In this document: piece after piece, positions 30,425 through 38,548 of the stretch
Numbering within the stretch: position 1 is the first letter of the stretch
Layout: the number at the start of each line of letters is the position of its first letter
NCBI RefSeq assembly: GCF_900110995.1
Contig: NZ_FOJF01000001.1
Coordinates: forward strand, 1-64,000
Direction of reading: 5' to 3'
Source of the DNA: Chitinophaga sp. YR573
GTDB taxonomy: Bacteria > Bacteroidota > Bacteroidia > Chitinophagales > Chitinophagaceae
Length of the DNA: 64,000 bases
Notes under the pieces: generated by a model
What the model was told of the DNA's origin: nothing
Database searches by the model: none
What the model saw: only the letters and a program-made list of their open reading frames with translations
Program-made: the position numbers and the translations under genes

Positions 30425-31471
30425 TCATGCGGTGTCATTGGATAAAATTACTTTCAATGACTTCTCTTTTTCCGCATGTGCAAAAGTCTCATATGCCTGT
30501 AATATCTCTGTTAACCTGAATCTGTGTGTAATCAATAGCAAGGGATCCAGTTTTTTAGACATAACCGTCTTTAGCAGCAGTGGTGTTGTAACGGTATCCA
30601 CCAATCTTGTGGTTATCGTGACGTTCTTTGACCACAGGCTTTCCAAATGCAGGCTGACAGATTTCCCATGTACGCCTACATTGGCGATATGGCCGCCAGG
30701 TGCAATAATTGCCTGACATACTTCGAACGTAGCGGGAATACCCACCGCTTCAATAGCGGTATCTACCCCCCTGTTACCTGTAATGGCCATAACTTCTTCA
30801 ATGATATTTTGTCCCGTACTGTTAATCGTATGTGTTGCCCCGAATCTTTTAGCTACCTGCAGCCGGTTGTTATCCAGATCTATCATTATAATAGCAGCCG
30901 GTGAATAGAATTGTGCAGTCAGGAGGCTGGCCAGTCCTATTGGTCCTGCTCCTACAATGGCAACGGTATCCCCTGGTTTTATCTGTCCGTTCAACACTCC
31001 GCATTCATAACCGGTAGGGAGTATATCGCTTAGCATTACGAGCGCTTCCTCATTTGCTCCTTCAGGTATATGATAAAGGCTGGTGTCTGCATAGGGGATT
31101 CTGACGTATTCTGCCTGTGTGCCATCTATCAGGTGTCCCAGTATCCAGCCACCGTTTTCACAATGGGAATACATCCCTTTACGGCAATATTCACACTTTC
31201 CGCAGGAAGTGATACAGGATATCAGCACATGGTCCCCTATTTTGAAATTAGCTACATTACTCCCGGTTGCTTCTATGACACCTACCCCCTCGTGTCCAAG
31301 AATGCGGCCATCAGTCACTTCAGGTACATCACCCTTGAGAATATGAAGGTCCGTTCCACAAATCGTTGTCTTGAGTATTTTTACAATGGCATCTGTAGGA
31401 GCTTTAATCTCCGGTTTGGGCTTTTCTTCGAATGACTTATTACCGGGCCCATGATATACTAATGCTTTCAT
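30425..31471 (-). CDS. Zinc-dependent alcohol dehydrogenase (MDR family)
   Basis: This 348-residue medium-chain dehydrogenase/reductase starts at MKALVYHGPG. Catalytic zinc ligands are Cys38 and His60-Glu61 (GHEG). The structural zinc cysteines are 90, 93, 96 and 104 (CGKCEYCRKGMYSHC). The Rossmann motif GAGPIG lies near 174, and the following strand ends in an Asp (MIDLDNNR), which favours NAD. The substrate is not predictable from sequence; secondary alcohols or short aldehydes are typical for this subgroup. An in-frame TTG lies five codons upstream, but the ATG matches the family N-terminus. Its 5' side abuts a regulator remnant on the same strand. It converges on the deaminase gene with a 43-base gap. 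Confidence 0.9.
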   Translation of the reverse strand: MKALVYHGPGNKSFEEKPKPEIKAPTDAIVKILKTTICGTDLHILKGDVPEVTDGRILGHEGVGVIEATGSNVANFKIGDHVLISCITSCGKCEYCRKGMYSHCENGGWILGHLIDGTQAEYVRIPYADTSLYHIPEGANEEALVMLSDILPTGYECGVLNGQIKPGDTVAIVGAGPIGLASLLTAQFYSPAAIIMIDLDNNRLQVAKRFGATHTINSTGQNIIEEVMAITGNRGVDTAIEAVGIPATFEVCQAIIAPGGHIANVGVHGKSVSLHLESLWSKNVTITTRLVDTVTTPLLLKTVMSKKLDPLLLITHRFRLTEILQAYETFAHAEKEKSLKVILSNDTA

Positions 31472-31561
31472 ATCTTTTTTATTCAAAGTTAAGTTTGGTC
31501 CGGCATCAGAAAAATGACGAAAGGGAGTAAAAGCAATGATCCTTATCAGTTTATTTGTAGC

Positions 31562-31693
31562 AGCAAGCTTGCGAAGATGATTTTCATACCGGCCACTTTT
31601 CAGAAAGTTGGCTATCGCTTCCTGCGTAATAGTAGAAGAGGATATGGCATGGACCAGTTTCAGTTTCGGGATTTGCTCTTTGTAAGCGCTAAT
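31562..31693 (-). pseudogene. Fragment of a MocR/aminotransferase-type regulator gene
   Basis: After an in-frame TAA at 31694, the minus strand encodes about 43 codons. They include KLKLVHAISSSTITQEAIA and NFLKSGRYENHLRKL. This matches the C-terminal aminotransferase domain of MocR regulators; the intact MocR at 53333 has the equivalent SISCASLPGAAIAHFLE and RYEHHLRN. No start codon and no DNA-binding domain accompany it, and the surrounding sequence drifts into unrelated code. It appears to be the remains of a regulator that once stood next to the alcohol dehydrogenase gene. Confidence 0.6.
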
Positions 31694-31886
31694 TTAATGC
31701 TGGATATCGCCGGTACTTATATCCATAGCCTGGAAGTAGATGGGAAAATGATCAGCAGTAAGAAAATGGTGTTCACAAATAAATACAAGAGATTTTCGAT
31801 GACCCTGAGAATCGTGTAAATGAAAAATCTCTTCATCAGATATCCGTTATAAATTACTTTTGAGTTCTTCTATTGAAAAAGAAAAT

Positions 31887-31929
31887 ATGGTTCCGGGATG
31901 AAATTTTAATTACAAAATCTCGGAGCCAT
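31887..31929 (-). terminator. Probable terminator of the polyproline lipoprotein operon
   Basis: Arms at 31887-31899 and 31917-31929 pair at 11 of 13 positions. On the minus strand they are followed by ATATTTTCTTTTTC. The hairpin lies about 130 bases after the stop of the lipoprotein gene. The two mismatches and the 17-base loop lower confidence. Confidence 0.45.
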
Positions 31930-32059
31930 GTTTACAAAAGTACCGCAACACAGCGATTTTTGGAGATATTCAATTATGTGTTTTACCCAAATGCATGTCG
32001 ACATTTCCTTATTGAAAAGATGACAATGACTCCTGAAATATCCCTCATTATATAGTAGG

Positions 32060-32578
32060 TTAAAACGAAAACCGATGCCTTGTGAGTGGCGGCGGCGGCG
32101 GAGGAGGAGGAGGTGGTGGTGGAGGTGGAGGAGGTGGTGGTGGTGGTGCTGCTGCTGGTGGAATTGGTGCTGGATTAGTAACGACATCAGGCCCCGGAGG
32201 AAGTGGTGCGGGATTAGTAACGACTTCAGGCCCCGGAGGAAGTGGTGCGGGATTAGTAACGACTTCAGGTCCCGTAGGTATTGGGCTTGGTGTAGGGGTA
32301 GGTGTAGGTGTAGGTGTAGGGGTTGGGGTTGGCGACGGTGTGGGTGTTGGGACAGTAACGTCAGTAGATACAGATCTTGATACAGGAGCTTTTGAAATTG
32401 ATTGCGTAGAATGGGAAGAAGTCGCAACAGAACGATTTGAGAGAGATTTTGAGATAGGTGTAGAATAGCGAAAAACGTATATACCTTTCCCTTTACCAGT
32501 ATCAATGGTTTTACAGCTTTGAATCAATGCAATAAAAAGAAGTAGGAAAATCAACCTTCCAGACTTATTTTTTTTCAT
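32060..32578 (-). CDS. Polyproline-rich lipoprotein of unknown function
   Basis: This 172-residue protein has a lipoprotein signal with lipobox IQSC and lipidated Cys22. A Ser/Thr-rich stretch follows, then Pro-Thr dipeptides (about 75-105), then three copies of a 13-residue unit like PGPEVVTNPAPLP, then 21 consecutive prolines and the tail LTRHRFSF. No enzymatic domain is visible. Such low-complexity proline stretches often act as rigid spacers in envelope proteins. The gene overlaps the end of the upstream barrel-like gene by 14 bases, so the two are co-transcribed and translationally linked. The reading frame is supported by the signal peptide and this overlap. The opposite-strand glycine-rich frames are shadows of the repeats. 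Confidence 0.75.
   Translation of the reverse strand: MKKNKSGRLIFLLLFIALIQSCKTIDTGKGKGIYVFRYSTPISKSLSNRSVATSSHSTQSISKAPVSRSVSTDVTVPTPTPSPTPTPTPTPTPTPTPSPIPTGPEVVTNPAPLPPGPEVVTNPAPLPPGPDVVTNPAPIPPAAAPPPPPPPPPPPPPPPPPPPPLTRHRFSF
32172..32288. repeat. 39-base tandem repeat, about three copies
   Basis: Units beginning GGATTAGTAACGAC start at 32172, 32211 and 32250, exactly 39 bases apart. The first two are nearly identical and the third diverges at its end. The period is 13 codons, so changes in copy number would keep the lipoprotein frame. A GGN-rich tract (32085-32147, encoding polyproline) and GGTGTA repeats (32288-32345, encoding Pro-Thr) flank it. Confidence 0.9.
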
Positions 32579-33362
32579 ATTTGTGCTTTTTTAAAACATT
32601 AAAAGAATATCCGATTGACATTGCGCATCTTAGTTTTCCTAACTGATAGTCTGTAATTTCCAGGCTAAAATTAAGAGGTACCCCTATCAGATATGCAATG
32701 TTCGATGAAATGCCGGTACTTATATCATATCCCGTCCATTCCGCAATAATGTTTGTTTTAAGGAGAACAGGAGTTGCAATACTCAGAAATGGATTAAAAT
32801 GTCCACTGCTGGTGGGAGTAAAATCCTTATCCTTTCGGAATAAGCCATTGCCTGCTCCAGCCGTTATGGCTATATAGCTGAATGGCTTACCCAATTTCTT
32901 ACTGCTGAATCCCAAAAAAACAGTTCCTGCACCATAGAAGCTTCTCTGGGCGGAAATTTCATGATACGTTTCACCCAAATATGTGATGTTACAGATACCA
33001 GCTTTTAGGAATACCGAATTAAAAATTAATTTACTAATCTCTACATTCACCCCTGATTCCCCCAGATTATTTCTAGTCCCACGAGTGTTGGAAAGGCCAC
33101 TTATACTGAGAGATGCGCCAAGTCCTACATAATTTAAGGGGTCCCCTAGTCCTATATAAACTCCTGCATTGGCATCTGGTTTCCTTCCTGCCCTCGTTTT
33201 ATGTTGTCCTGCTATACCAATTCCGATAGTACCTAAATATCCTCCTAAACCAGTAGGGTTTTCCAGGGATATCCCTGCAATACTCGTAGTATCCTTCTGC
33301 CCAAAGCAAGAAGAAGCGAGAATATCAAACATGAATAAACAAAGCAGAAAAAGATTCTTCAT
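32565..33362 (-). CDS. Secreted beta-barrel-like protein of unknown function
   Basis: This 265-residue protein starts with a signal peptide (MKNLFLLCLFMF...SSCFGQ). The cleavage site is probably after the Gly before Gln22; a lipoprotein start at Cys19 is possible but lacks a good lipobox. The mature part alternates glycine-rich and aromatic beta-strand-like segments (GGYLGTIGIGIAG, YIGLGDPLNYVGLGASL, RCAMSIGYSFNVL), which suggests an outer-membrane or periplasmic barrel. I recognise no named family. It is the first gene of a two-gene unit with the polyproline lipoprotein, so the two probably act together at the envelope. Confidence 0.75.
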   Translation of the reverse strand: MKNLFLLCLFMFDILASSCFGQKDTTSIAGISLENPTGLGGYLGTIGIGIAGQHKTRAGRKPDANAGVYIGLGDPLNYVGLGASLSISGLSNTRGTRNNLGESGVNVEISKLIFNSVFLKAGICNITYLGETYHEISAQRSFYGAGTVFLGFSSKKLGKPFSYIAITAGAGNGLFRKDKDFTPTSSGHFNPFLSIATPVLLKTNIIAEWTGYDISTGISSNIAYLIGVPLNFSLEITDYQLGKLRCAMSIGYSFNVLKKHKYEKK

Positions 33363-33535
33363 GAGATGAGATTGGAAATATTGAGGGCATTTTTATGATC
33401 TTACAAAAAATAATAATTGAATCCGCGTTTCCCCGGCTTTATAACTATGAAATTACGATACCTGAAGTTGATTGACAATACAAAGTAGTTTGTATTTCTA
33501 GGTGCGTAAATCGATTGCAGGATTAGCATAAATCT

Positions 33536-33563
33536 GTAAAGGGTCTCGATTGAGACCCTTTAC
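33536..33563 (-). terminator. Terminator of the TonB-receptor operon
   Basis: A perfect 12-base-pair stem, GTAAAGGGTCTC with its complement (33536-33547 and 33552-33563), encloses the tetraloop GATT. It begins 7 bases past the stop of the small membrane-protein gene. The T-run on the minus-strand side is weak (AGATTTATG), but the stem is strong. Confidence 0.7.
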
Positions 33564-33569
33564 CTTTGT

Positions 33570-33806
33570 TTAATGAACAGGCCCGTTAATCTCCTGTTGT
33601 TGATATCTGTGACATTCATGTCTGAAAGCGAAGCGCATCAGCAGGATATTGGCAGATATAAATAATACGATGGCCAGTATTGCAGCTATTTTACTCAGGG
33701 TGGCCAATACAGGTTTCCTGGAAAATCCTCCGAAAATATATCCGATAATAAATATCATACAAACAGCAAACAGTATCCGTATGATGATAATAAATGCGAG
33801 TCCCAT
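33570..33806 (-). CDS. Small membrane protein, two transmembrane segments
   Basis: This 78-residue protein has two hydrophobic helices, at about residues 3-25 (AFIIIIRILFAVCMIFIIGYI) and 33-57 (LATLSKIAAILAIVLFISANILL). They are separated by a short GGFSRKP loop, and the tail is His-rich and polar (HECHRYQQQE). I recognise no family. It lies 4 bases downstream of the 211-residue secreted protein gene and is the last gene of the TonB-receptor operon before a strong terminator. It may be an accessory membrane component; no function can be assigned. Confidence 0.65.
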   Translation of the reverse strand: MGLAFIIIIRILFAVCMIFIIGYIFGGFSRKPVLATLSKIAAILAIVLFISANILLMRFAFRHECHRYQQQEINGPVH

Positions 33807-33810
33807 ATGT

Positions 33811-34446
33811 TTATTGATTTAATAGTGTCATATTCTCTTTTCTCCCCCAATGAGGATGGATATCGTCAGATGCCTGTTGTAATTGTGCCAGGCTTTCATT
33901 CGCCAGTTGTTTAGCCAGGTTTTTATCTCCTCCCCACATTTTTGGTGTGTTATATTTTACCCATGCCTCTACATATAAAACACGTGGATTATGTGGGTTC
34001 AATCCTTTTGCCAGTTCCAGGAAATGCTGGGACAACATCCCATACTTCCGGCCGTAGGTCATTGGATTGATAAATACCTTTGTACGGTAGACCATGCTCA
34101 TGATGGTATACAATTCCGACAATTCATTCTTTTGAGTGATGGAGTCCAGTAAAGACTTCGCTTTCAATGCCTGTTCTTCGCCCTGTTTACTATAAGGTTC
34201 TATTCTCTCACCATCGTCCTGGTAAAGAAACCCGATTTTTGCATTGCAGAAAGCTGCATAGTAGTAGGGCAGCCAGTCTTTACCCGCAACAGCCATTGCA
34301 GAAAACTCTTTTTCCAATGATTCATAATCTTTCACTGTTGCAGCTTTATCCAGTCTGCTTACTGCCTGCTGTAGCCCGGGCGTCTGGGCGAAATTGCTGT
34401 AGTGCAATAGTAATAGCACTAACATGGAGATCATTGTTTTCTTCAT
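33811..34446 (-). CDS. Secreted protein of unknown function with helical-repeat character
   Basis: This 211-residue protein begins with a signal peptide (MKKTMISMLVLLLLHYSNFAQ), with cleavage likely after residue 20 or 21. The mature part is helical. It has short repeat-like segments such as YYYAAFCNAKIGFLY and ELYTIMSMVYRTKVFI and a conserved-looking GGDKNLAKQLANE, reminiscent of tetratricopeptide folds but without a clear consensus. The gene is 18 bases downstream of the TonB-dependent receptor gene, which suggests a periplasmic partner of that receptor. The function is unknown. Confidence 0.75.
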   Translation of the reverse strand: MKKTMISMLVLLLLHYSNFAQTPGLQQAVSRLDKAATVKDYESLEKEFSAMAVAGKDWLPYYYAAFCNAKIGFLYQDDGERIEPYSKQGEEQALKAKSLLDSITQKNELSELYTIMSMVYRTKVFINPMTYGRKYGMLSQHFLELAKGLNPHNPRVLYVEAWVKYNTPKMWGGDKNLAKQLANESLAQLQQASDDIHPHWGRKENMTLLNQ

Positions 34447-34464
34447 TTGTATTGATTTTTTTTG

Positions 34465-36603
34465 TTAAAGATTTTCATTCAGGAAATCATCTGTGCGGTC
34501 TATACCCAGGCTCATGAATACACCTATATAAAAACTTCTGGTAGCGGGTAAGGTTATAGGTACCTTATTGAGACCATCATAACTATAGTTATAACCGAAT
34601 ACCTGTTGTGTACCCAGCAAATTATTGATACCAAAAGCACATCCGGAGAAGTCCTGCCATTTCCCCTTTTTGAAAAAGCGGGTCAGGTAATATACGTGCA
34701 GGTTCATTACATTATAAGGACGGGTAGTCCCATTGGTATAGTGAGGGTCATAATACGGCCGGCCGGCAGCAACTGCATAAGAGACATTCACACCGGTATT
34801 GATAGCCGAAAACATTTTTTTAATGGCAATAGTAGCTGTGTGTGGTGATGTAAAAGAAGGCCTTAGTGCATATGGATAATCAAGAAAGTTCCTTTTAGTA
34901 TCCAGATAAGTATAAGTGATCCAGTAATCAAGATCTTTGATTGATTTTTTATCCCGCCAGAAAAATTCAATTCCTTTTGCATATCCATCTCCATTATTAT
35001 TGATGGTAGGGTAAGTCTTTACAAGTTTGTTGTACTGCTTGTAATAGGCTTCCACTCTAAAGAATCTGTTGTTCTTTCTTTTTGTATAGTTCAGTACATA
35101 ATGTGTAGCGTTTGTGAAATTCAGATTCCTGTTTTGATATAGAAATTCATTTAGTGGTTCCTGGTAAAAAATACCATATGCCAGATTGAACTGAGCACCA
35201 TCCTGTAACCGGTATGCGAGACTAATTCTGGGTGCTATGACCATTTTATCTAACAGGGACGAATATTCCAGACGGGCACCTGCTTTGGCCGCCAGGTTAT
35301 CAGTCAGGCAGATATCCCCTTCTGCAAAAACAGCAGTCAGTTGATCTGTTAATAAACCCTTATCATTTGAGTAAAAATGTTCTGCACCAACATGTAAAAA
35401 GGAATGAGTGAATACTATCCTGGCCTGTGCAAAGTAAGTATTGATAAGATTATTGAAAGATTTATCACTGAAGGGAACATATGGTATGGTGATCACCGTT
35501 CCTGTTGCATCCAGGAGCTGGCTGACCGTTTTATCCTGATTGTAACTGAATGCAATACCTGCATCTATTTTCCAATCATGAGGCAGGAGATCCCGGTAAC
35601 TAAGATTGCTATAGATATTTTTTCCTTTCAGTTGGTATCTTGTCCGTAATATATTGCTATCAATATCAGGATTAGTCATACCGACATCACTGTATGACCA
35701 GTTTGTATATAGTTTCAGCATACCAGTTTTGCTGGTTTTGATCCTCATGTTTGCATCACCCTGCAGGTATGCTGGTCCGCTAAAGTAATCCGGTTGCTGG
35801 TGTATGATTGAATTGTAAAATGACTGGTTACTATAGTTCAGGTTGACCCCATAACTACTCCTGTTATTCTTTGCAAGCTGTTGCCATCCAGCTCCGATAT
35901 TAGCCGGGAAAATATTGAACCTGGCAGAAGATTTATCAGGCAGGTCTACACTTTCCAGGATGAGGGCACTGCTCATCGCCTGTCCGTACAATGCAGAATA
36001 TCCACCTGAACTGAACAGGATCCCTTTAAATAAGAATGGATTAATCCGTGCATATTGGCGAAGACCTGGTATACCTGGGTAATTGGGATTTTTAAGCAAT
36101 GTACCATCCACAAATTGTTTGGTTTCGTCACTGGTACCACCCCGGACAAACAAACCATCCTGTTCCCCTATCTGCTGTGCCCCTGGAAGCGCACGTAATG
36201 CCTGTGTAAGATCTGCATTATTACCTGCTACAGTTACGGCGTCCATGGGCGTTAAAGAGGCCCCCTTAGCCTTATCACTGGCATCAAATGATCCGGCACT
36301 GACATTAACCTCATTCAGGGTATGCGTATCATGTCTGAGAATAAGGTTGAGCACACTATCCAGCATGATCTCTTTTTTAAGAGGTCTGTATCCAATGCAG
36401 GAAACGGTCAGGATTTTTTTTCCTGTGCCTGTTATTGCGATGTTGAAATATCCTGCACTGTCTGTTTGAGTTCCTGTTCCATTGATGGAGACAGATGCTG
36501 ATGGAACAGCTATCCCTTTATCATTTTTAACCAGCCCACTGATCGTTTGCTGCGCTTCAGCTATCTGAGATAGTAACAAGAGCAGTACTGCATATTTTTT
36601 CAT
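34465..36603 (-). CDS. TonB-dependent outer membrane receptor
   Basis: This 712-residue protein has a signal peptide (cleaved near AEAQ). A CarboxypepD regulatory-like domain follows (about 20-95, GLVKNDKGIAVPSASVSINGTGTQTD region). Next is a plug domain (about 115-230, with LRALPGAQQIGEQDGLFVRGG and VDGTLLKNPNYPG) and a C-terminal beta-barrel ending in aromatic strand residues. It imports a large substrate across the outer membrane with energy from TonB-ExbBD. It is shorter than SusC receptors and no SusD partner is present, so siderophore, cobalamin-like or small-peptide uptake is more likely than glycan uptake. The ATG at 36603 is preferred over an adjacent GTG. LytTR regulator genes lie directly upstream on the same strand. 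Confidence 0.9.
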   Translation of the reverse strand: MKKYAVLLLLLSQIAEAQQTISGLVKNDKGIAVPSASVSINGTGTQTDSAGYFNIAITGTGKKILTVSCIGYRPLKKEIMLDSVLNLILRHDTHTLNEVNVSAGSFDASDKAKGASLTPMDAVTVAGNNADLTQALRALPGAQQIGEQDGLFVRGGTSDETKQFVDGTLLKNPNYPGIPGLRQYARINPFLFKGILFSSGGYSALYGQAMSSALILESVDLPDKSSARFNIFPANIGAGWQQLAKNNRSSYGVNLNYSNQSFYNSIIHQQPDYFSGPAYLQGDANMRIKTSKTGMLKLYTNWSYSDVGMTNPDIDSNILRTRYQLKGKNIYSNLSYRDLLPHDWKIDAGIAFSYNQDKTVSQLLDATGTVITIPYVPFSDKSFNNLINTYFAQARIVFTHSFLHVGAEHFYSNDKGLLTDQLTAVFAEGDICLTDNLAAKAGARLEYSSLLDKMVIAPRISLAYRLQDGAQFNLAYGIFYQEPLNEFLYQNRNLNFTNATHYVLNYTKRKNNRFFRVEAYYKQYNKLVKTYPTINNNGDGYAKGIEFFWRDKKSIKDLDYWITYTYLDTKRNFLDYPYALRPSFTSPHTATIAIKKMFSAINTGVNVSYAVAAGRPYYDPHYTNGTTRPYNVMNLHVYYLTRFFKKGKWQDFSGCAFGINNLLGTQQVFGYNYSYDGLNKVPITLPATRSFYIGVFMSLGIDRTDDFLNENL

Positions 36604-36685
36604 CACCTGTGGTATTTACAGGCAAAACTACATGCAGATGAAAGCTTGTTTTTCGGAGAGTAGACAAGGCGGGGAAATGATACGA

Positions 36686-37369
36686 CTAAATATTGAGCAT
36701 CCGTGTCACATTTTCTTTATAGAATTCGCTGACAGGTATTTCCTGATCGCCGATCATGATCAGGTCTCTTTTAACGGCAGTAATTTTCCGGGCGGCAACA
36801 AGGAAAGATTTATGAGTGCGGATAAAAGCCGGTGGCGGTAGTTTTTCTTCCATTGCTTTGATGGTCATTCGTGTGACTACAGGCTTGTTGGAGGATGACA
36901 GGTGTATTTTGATATAGTCTTTGAGTCCTTCAATATATGTGATGTTTGCCACTTCGATTTTTACCTGTGCATATTCTACATATACAAAGAAGTCCTGCGG
37001 TTCTTTATTCCGTAAGTTAAATAATTCAAGTGCATGGTTACAGGCTTTCAGAAACCGGTCAAAGCTAAAAGGCTTCAGGAGATAGTCCACTACCTGTAGT
37101 TCGAATCCTTCCATGGCATATCGTTCATAGGCTGTCACCAGTATCACCATCGGAGGTTGTGGTAATGATCTTAAAAATTGCAGTCCATTTAACCGGGGCA
37201 TCTGGATATCCAGGAAGATGAGGTCTACTTGTTCATTTTGCATCACTTCTATAGCTTCCATTGCATTTTTACATGTTTTGATGAGTTGCAGAAAAGGGAT
37301 CTGCCGGATGTTATCTTCCAGTAGTTCCCGCACCAGCAGTTCATCATCTATGGCAATACAACGTATCAT
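36686..37369 (-). CDS. LytTR-family response regulator
   Basis: This 227-residue protein has an N-terminal receiver domain with acidic residues Asp8-Asp9, phosphoacceptor Asp54 (FLDIQMP) and conserved Lys99 (LLKPFS). A C-terminal LytTR DNA-binding domain covers about 120-227, with IRTHKSFLV and a terminal RMLNI. LytTR regulators bind paired direct repeats upstream of target genes. The start codon overlaps the stop of the kinase gene by 4 bases (ATGA), so the two form one operon. The TonB-receptor gene follows 82 bases downstream and is a possible target. Confidence 0.93.
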   Translation of the reverse strand: MIRCIAIDDELLVRELLEDNIRQIPFLQLIKTCKNAMEAIEVMQNEQVDLIFLDIQMPRLNGLQFLRSLPQPPMVILVTAYERYAMEGFELQVVDYLLKPFSFDRFLKACNHALELFNLRNKEPQDFFVYVEYAQVKIEVANITYIEGLKDYIKIHLSSSNKPVVTRMTIKAMEEKLPPPAFIRTHKSFLVAARKITAVKRDLIMIGDQEIPVSEFYKENVTRMLNI

Positions 37370-38334
37370 GTCAACATCAAAGTTAAGGTAACATGAAATA
37401 AGTTATCATCTTCTCTGATCAATAACGTATGCTTATCTTTATATAATAACTCCAGACGGGACTTCACATTCGTTAATCCAATACCGGAGTTCTCATCTTT
37501 CTCATTTTCCCGATCGAACCTGTTTGTTACATTAAAGGTAAGCTGCCCGTTCTTTACAGATAATTGAATGTTTATCTGCGCTACACCATGTTTGAACGCG
37601 TTTTCCACAAAGGGGATCAGTAACATGGGTTCGATGGCTTCTTCTTCCAACTCTATTACCGTATTAATAACTATTTCACTACCAAAACGCAACTTCTGTA
37701 GCTCTATATAACTTTGCAGGTATTCGATCTCTTTTGTTAGCGGCACTTTCTTTCCCTGGGTATCATATAACATATAACGCATCAGGTCTGAGAGCATGAT
37801 CAGCGAAGACTCCAACTGATCTGATTTCTTCCTGGCCAGTGATACCAGGTTAGTAAGGACGTTAAACAGGAAATGTGGGCTGATCTGTGAGCGGAGGAAC
37901 TTGAGTTCGGTAGAAAGCTGTTCTGTTCGTCTTTGCTCCTGTGCTTTCTCATACCGGATCTTATTCACGACCCTGCGGTAGATGATACTGATAACGAATA
38001 TTCCTACCGAAGGAGCAAAGATGAATTTATAAGCAGTAACATCTTTTAATACATCCGGGAACCAGTACGCGAGTATGTGGTATTTCAACCAGAATGAAGT
38101 TATCAGCAACAGGATAGCTGTAGGAATGTACAACCACCATCTATTGATCAACCTGGGATAAAAAAAGAAGGCATTGCTGTAAAAAATGCCCATATGAATC
38201 AAGCCTGAGATCGTAAAGAACAATCCGGGTATGGGACCGATTTTATAATCATTAGAGACGATATATGGAAGCAGCAATAATATGCTCCATATTGATACGT
38301 GAATAAGGCCGTATTTGTTTTTTAGTACTTTCAT
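37366..38334 (-). CDS. LytS/YehU-type sensor histidine kinase
   Basis: This 322-residue membrane kinase has four hydrophobic segments in residues 10-120. A coiled linker (EQRRTEQLSTELKFLRSQ) follows, then the His_kinase motif ISPHFLFNVL with phosphoacceptor His154. The ATP-binding part has PFVENAFKHG and the G-box GIGLTNV. It senses an unknown signal at the inner membrane and phosphorylates the LytTR regulator encoded next. No periplasmic sensor domain is visible, so the signal is probably detected in or at the membrane. The promoter should lie in the 214-base divergent gap to the gene at 38549. Confidence 0.92.
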   Translation of the reverse strand: MKVLKNKYGLIHVSIWSILLLLPYIVSNDYKIGPIPGLFFTISGLIHMGIFYSNAFFFYPRLINRWWLYIPTAILLLITSFWLKYHILAYWFPDVLKDVTAYKFIFAPSVGIFVISIIYRRVVNKIRYEKAQEQRRTEQLSTELKFLRSQISPHFLFNVLTNLVSLARKKSDQLESSLIMLSDLMRYMLYDTQGKKVPLTKEIEYLQSYIELQKLRFGSEIVINTVIELEEEAIEPMLLIPFVENAFKHGVAQINIQLSVKNGQLTFNVTNRFDRENEKDENSGIGLTNVKSRLELLYKDKHTLLIREDDNLFHVTLTLMLT

Positions 38335-38548
38335 CTGCCGGGTATTACGAAAGTACCATTTTAATGGTTATTTGTTTGAGAGTGTAGACAAGATGGAAGT
38401 TTGTGTATACCAAATAATCGGTAAATTACACTGTCTCAAAGATGCCTTTGTACGATTCGTCCAAATTAACATTTCTTACGCAACATGCGGATTTAACCTT
38501 GCTCTTTCCAGGTGATCTAATACTCAGAATTAAGAAAATTGTAGTTAT

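Larger units (their letters stand above)
31472..32059. other. Intergenic region with gene remnant and terminator, no intact gene
   Basis: Nearly 590 bases lie between the alcohol dehydrogenase start and the polyproline lipoprotein stop. They hold a MocR-like gene fragment (31562-31693) and a probable terminator (31887-31929). Short open frames on the plus strand (31514-31819 and 31873-32055) show no recognisable domain, and the first overlaps the remnant in antisense, so I do not call them genes. The alcohol dehydrogenase promoter should lie here, but I could not place it. Confidence 0.5.

Noticed and set aside
31514..31819. 101-codon open frame on the plus strand
   Set aside because: There is no recognisable domain, and the minus strand in the same place encodes a MocR-like fragment.
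32082..32468. Long glycine-rich open frames on the plus strand opposite the polyproline lipoprotein
   Set aside because: They are the complement of proline codon repeats, have no signal or ribosome-binding context, and the minus-strand frame has a proper lipoprotein signal and operon overlap.
36623..36630. TAGTTTTG on the minus strand in front of the TonB-receptor gene, an exact TAnnTTTG match
   Set aside because: The -33 TTTG is missing at the expected distance, so I do not call it as a promoter.
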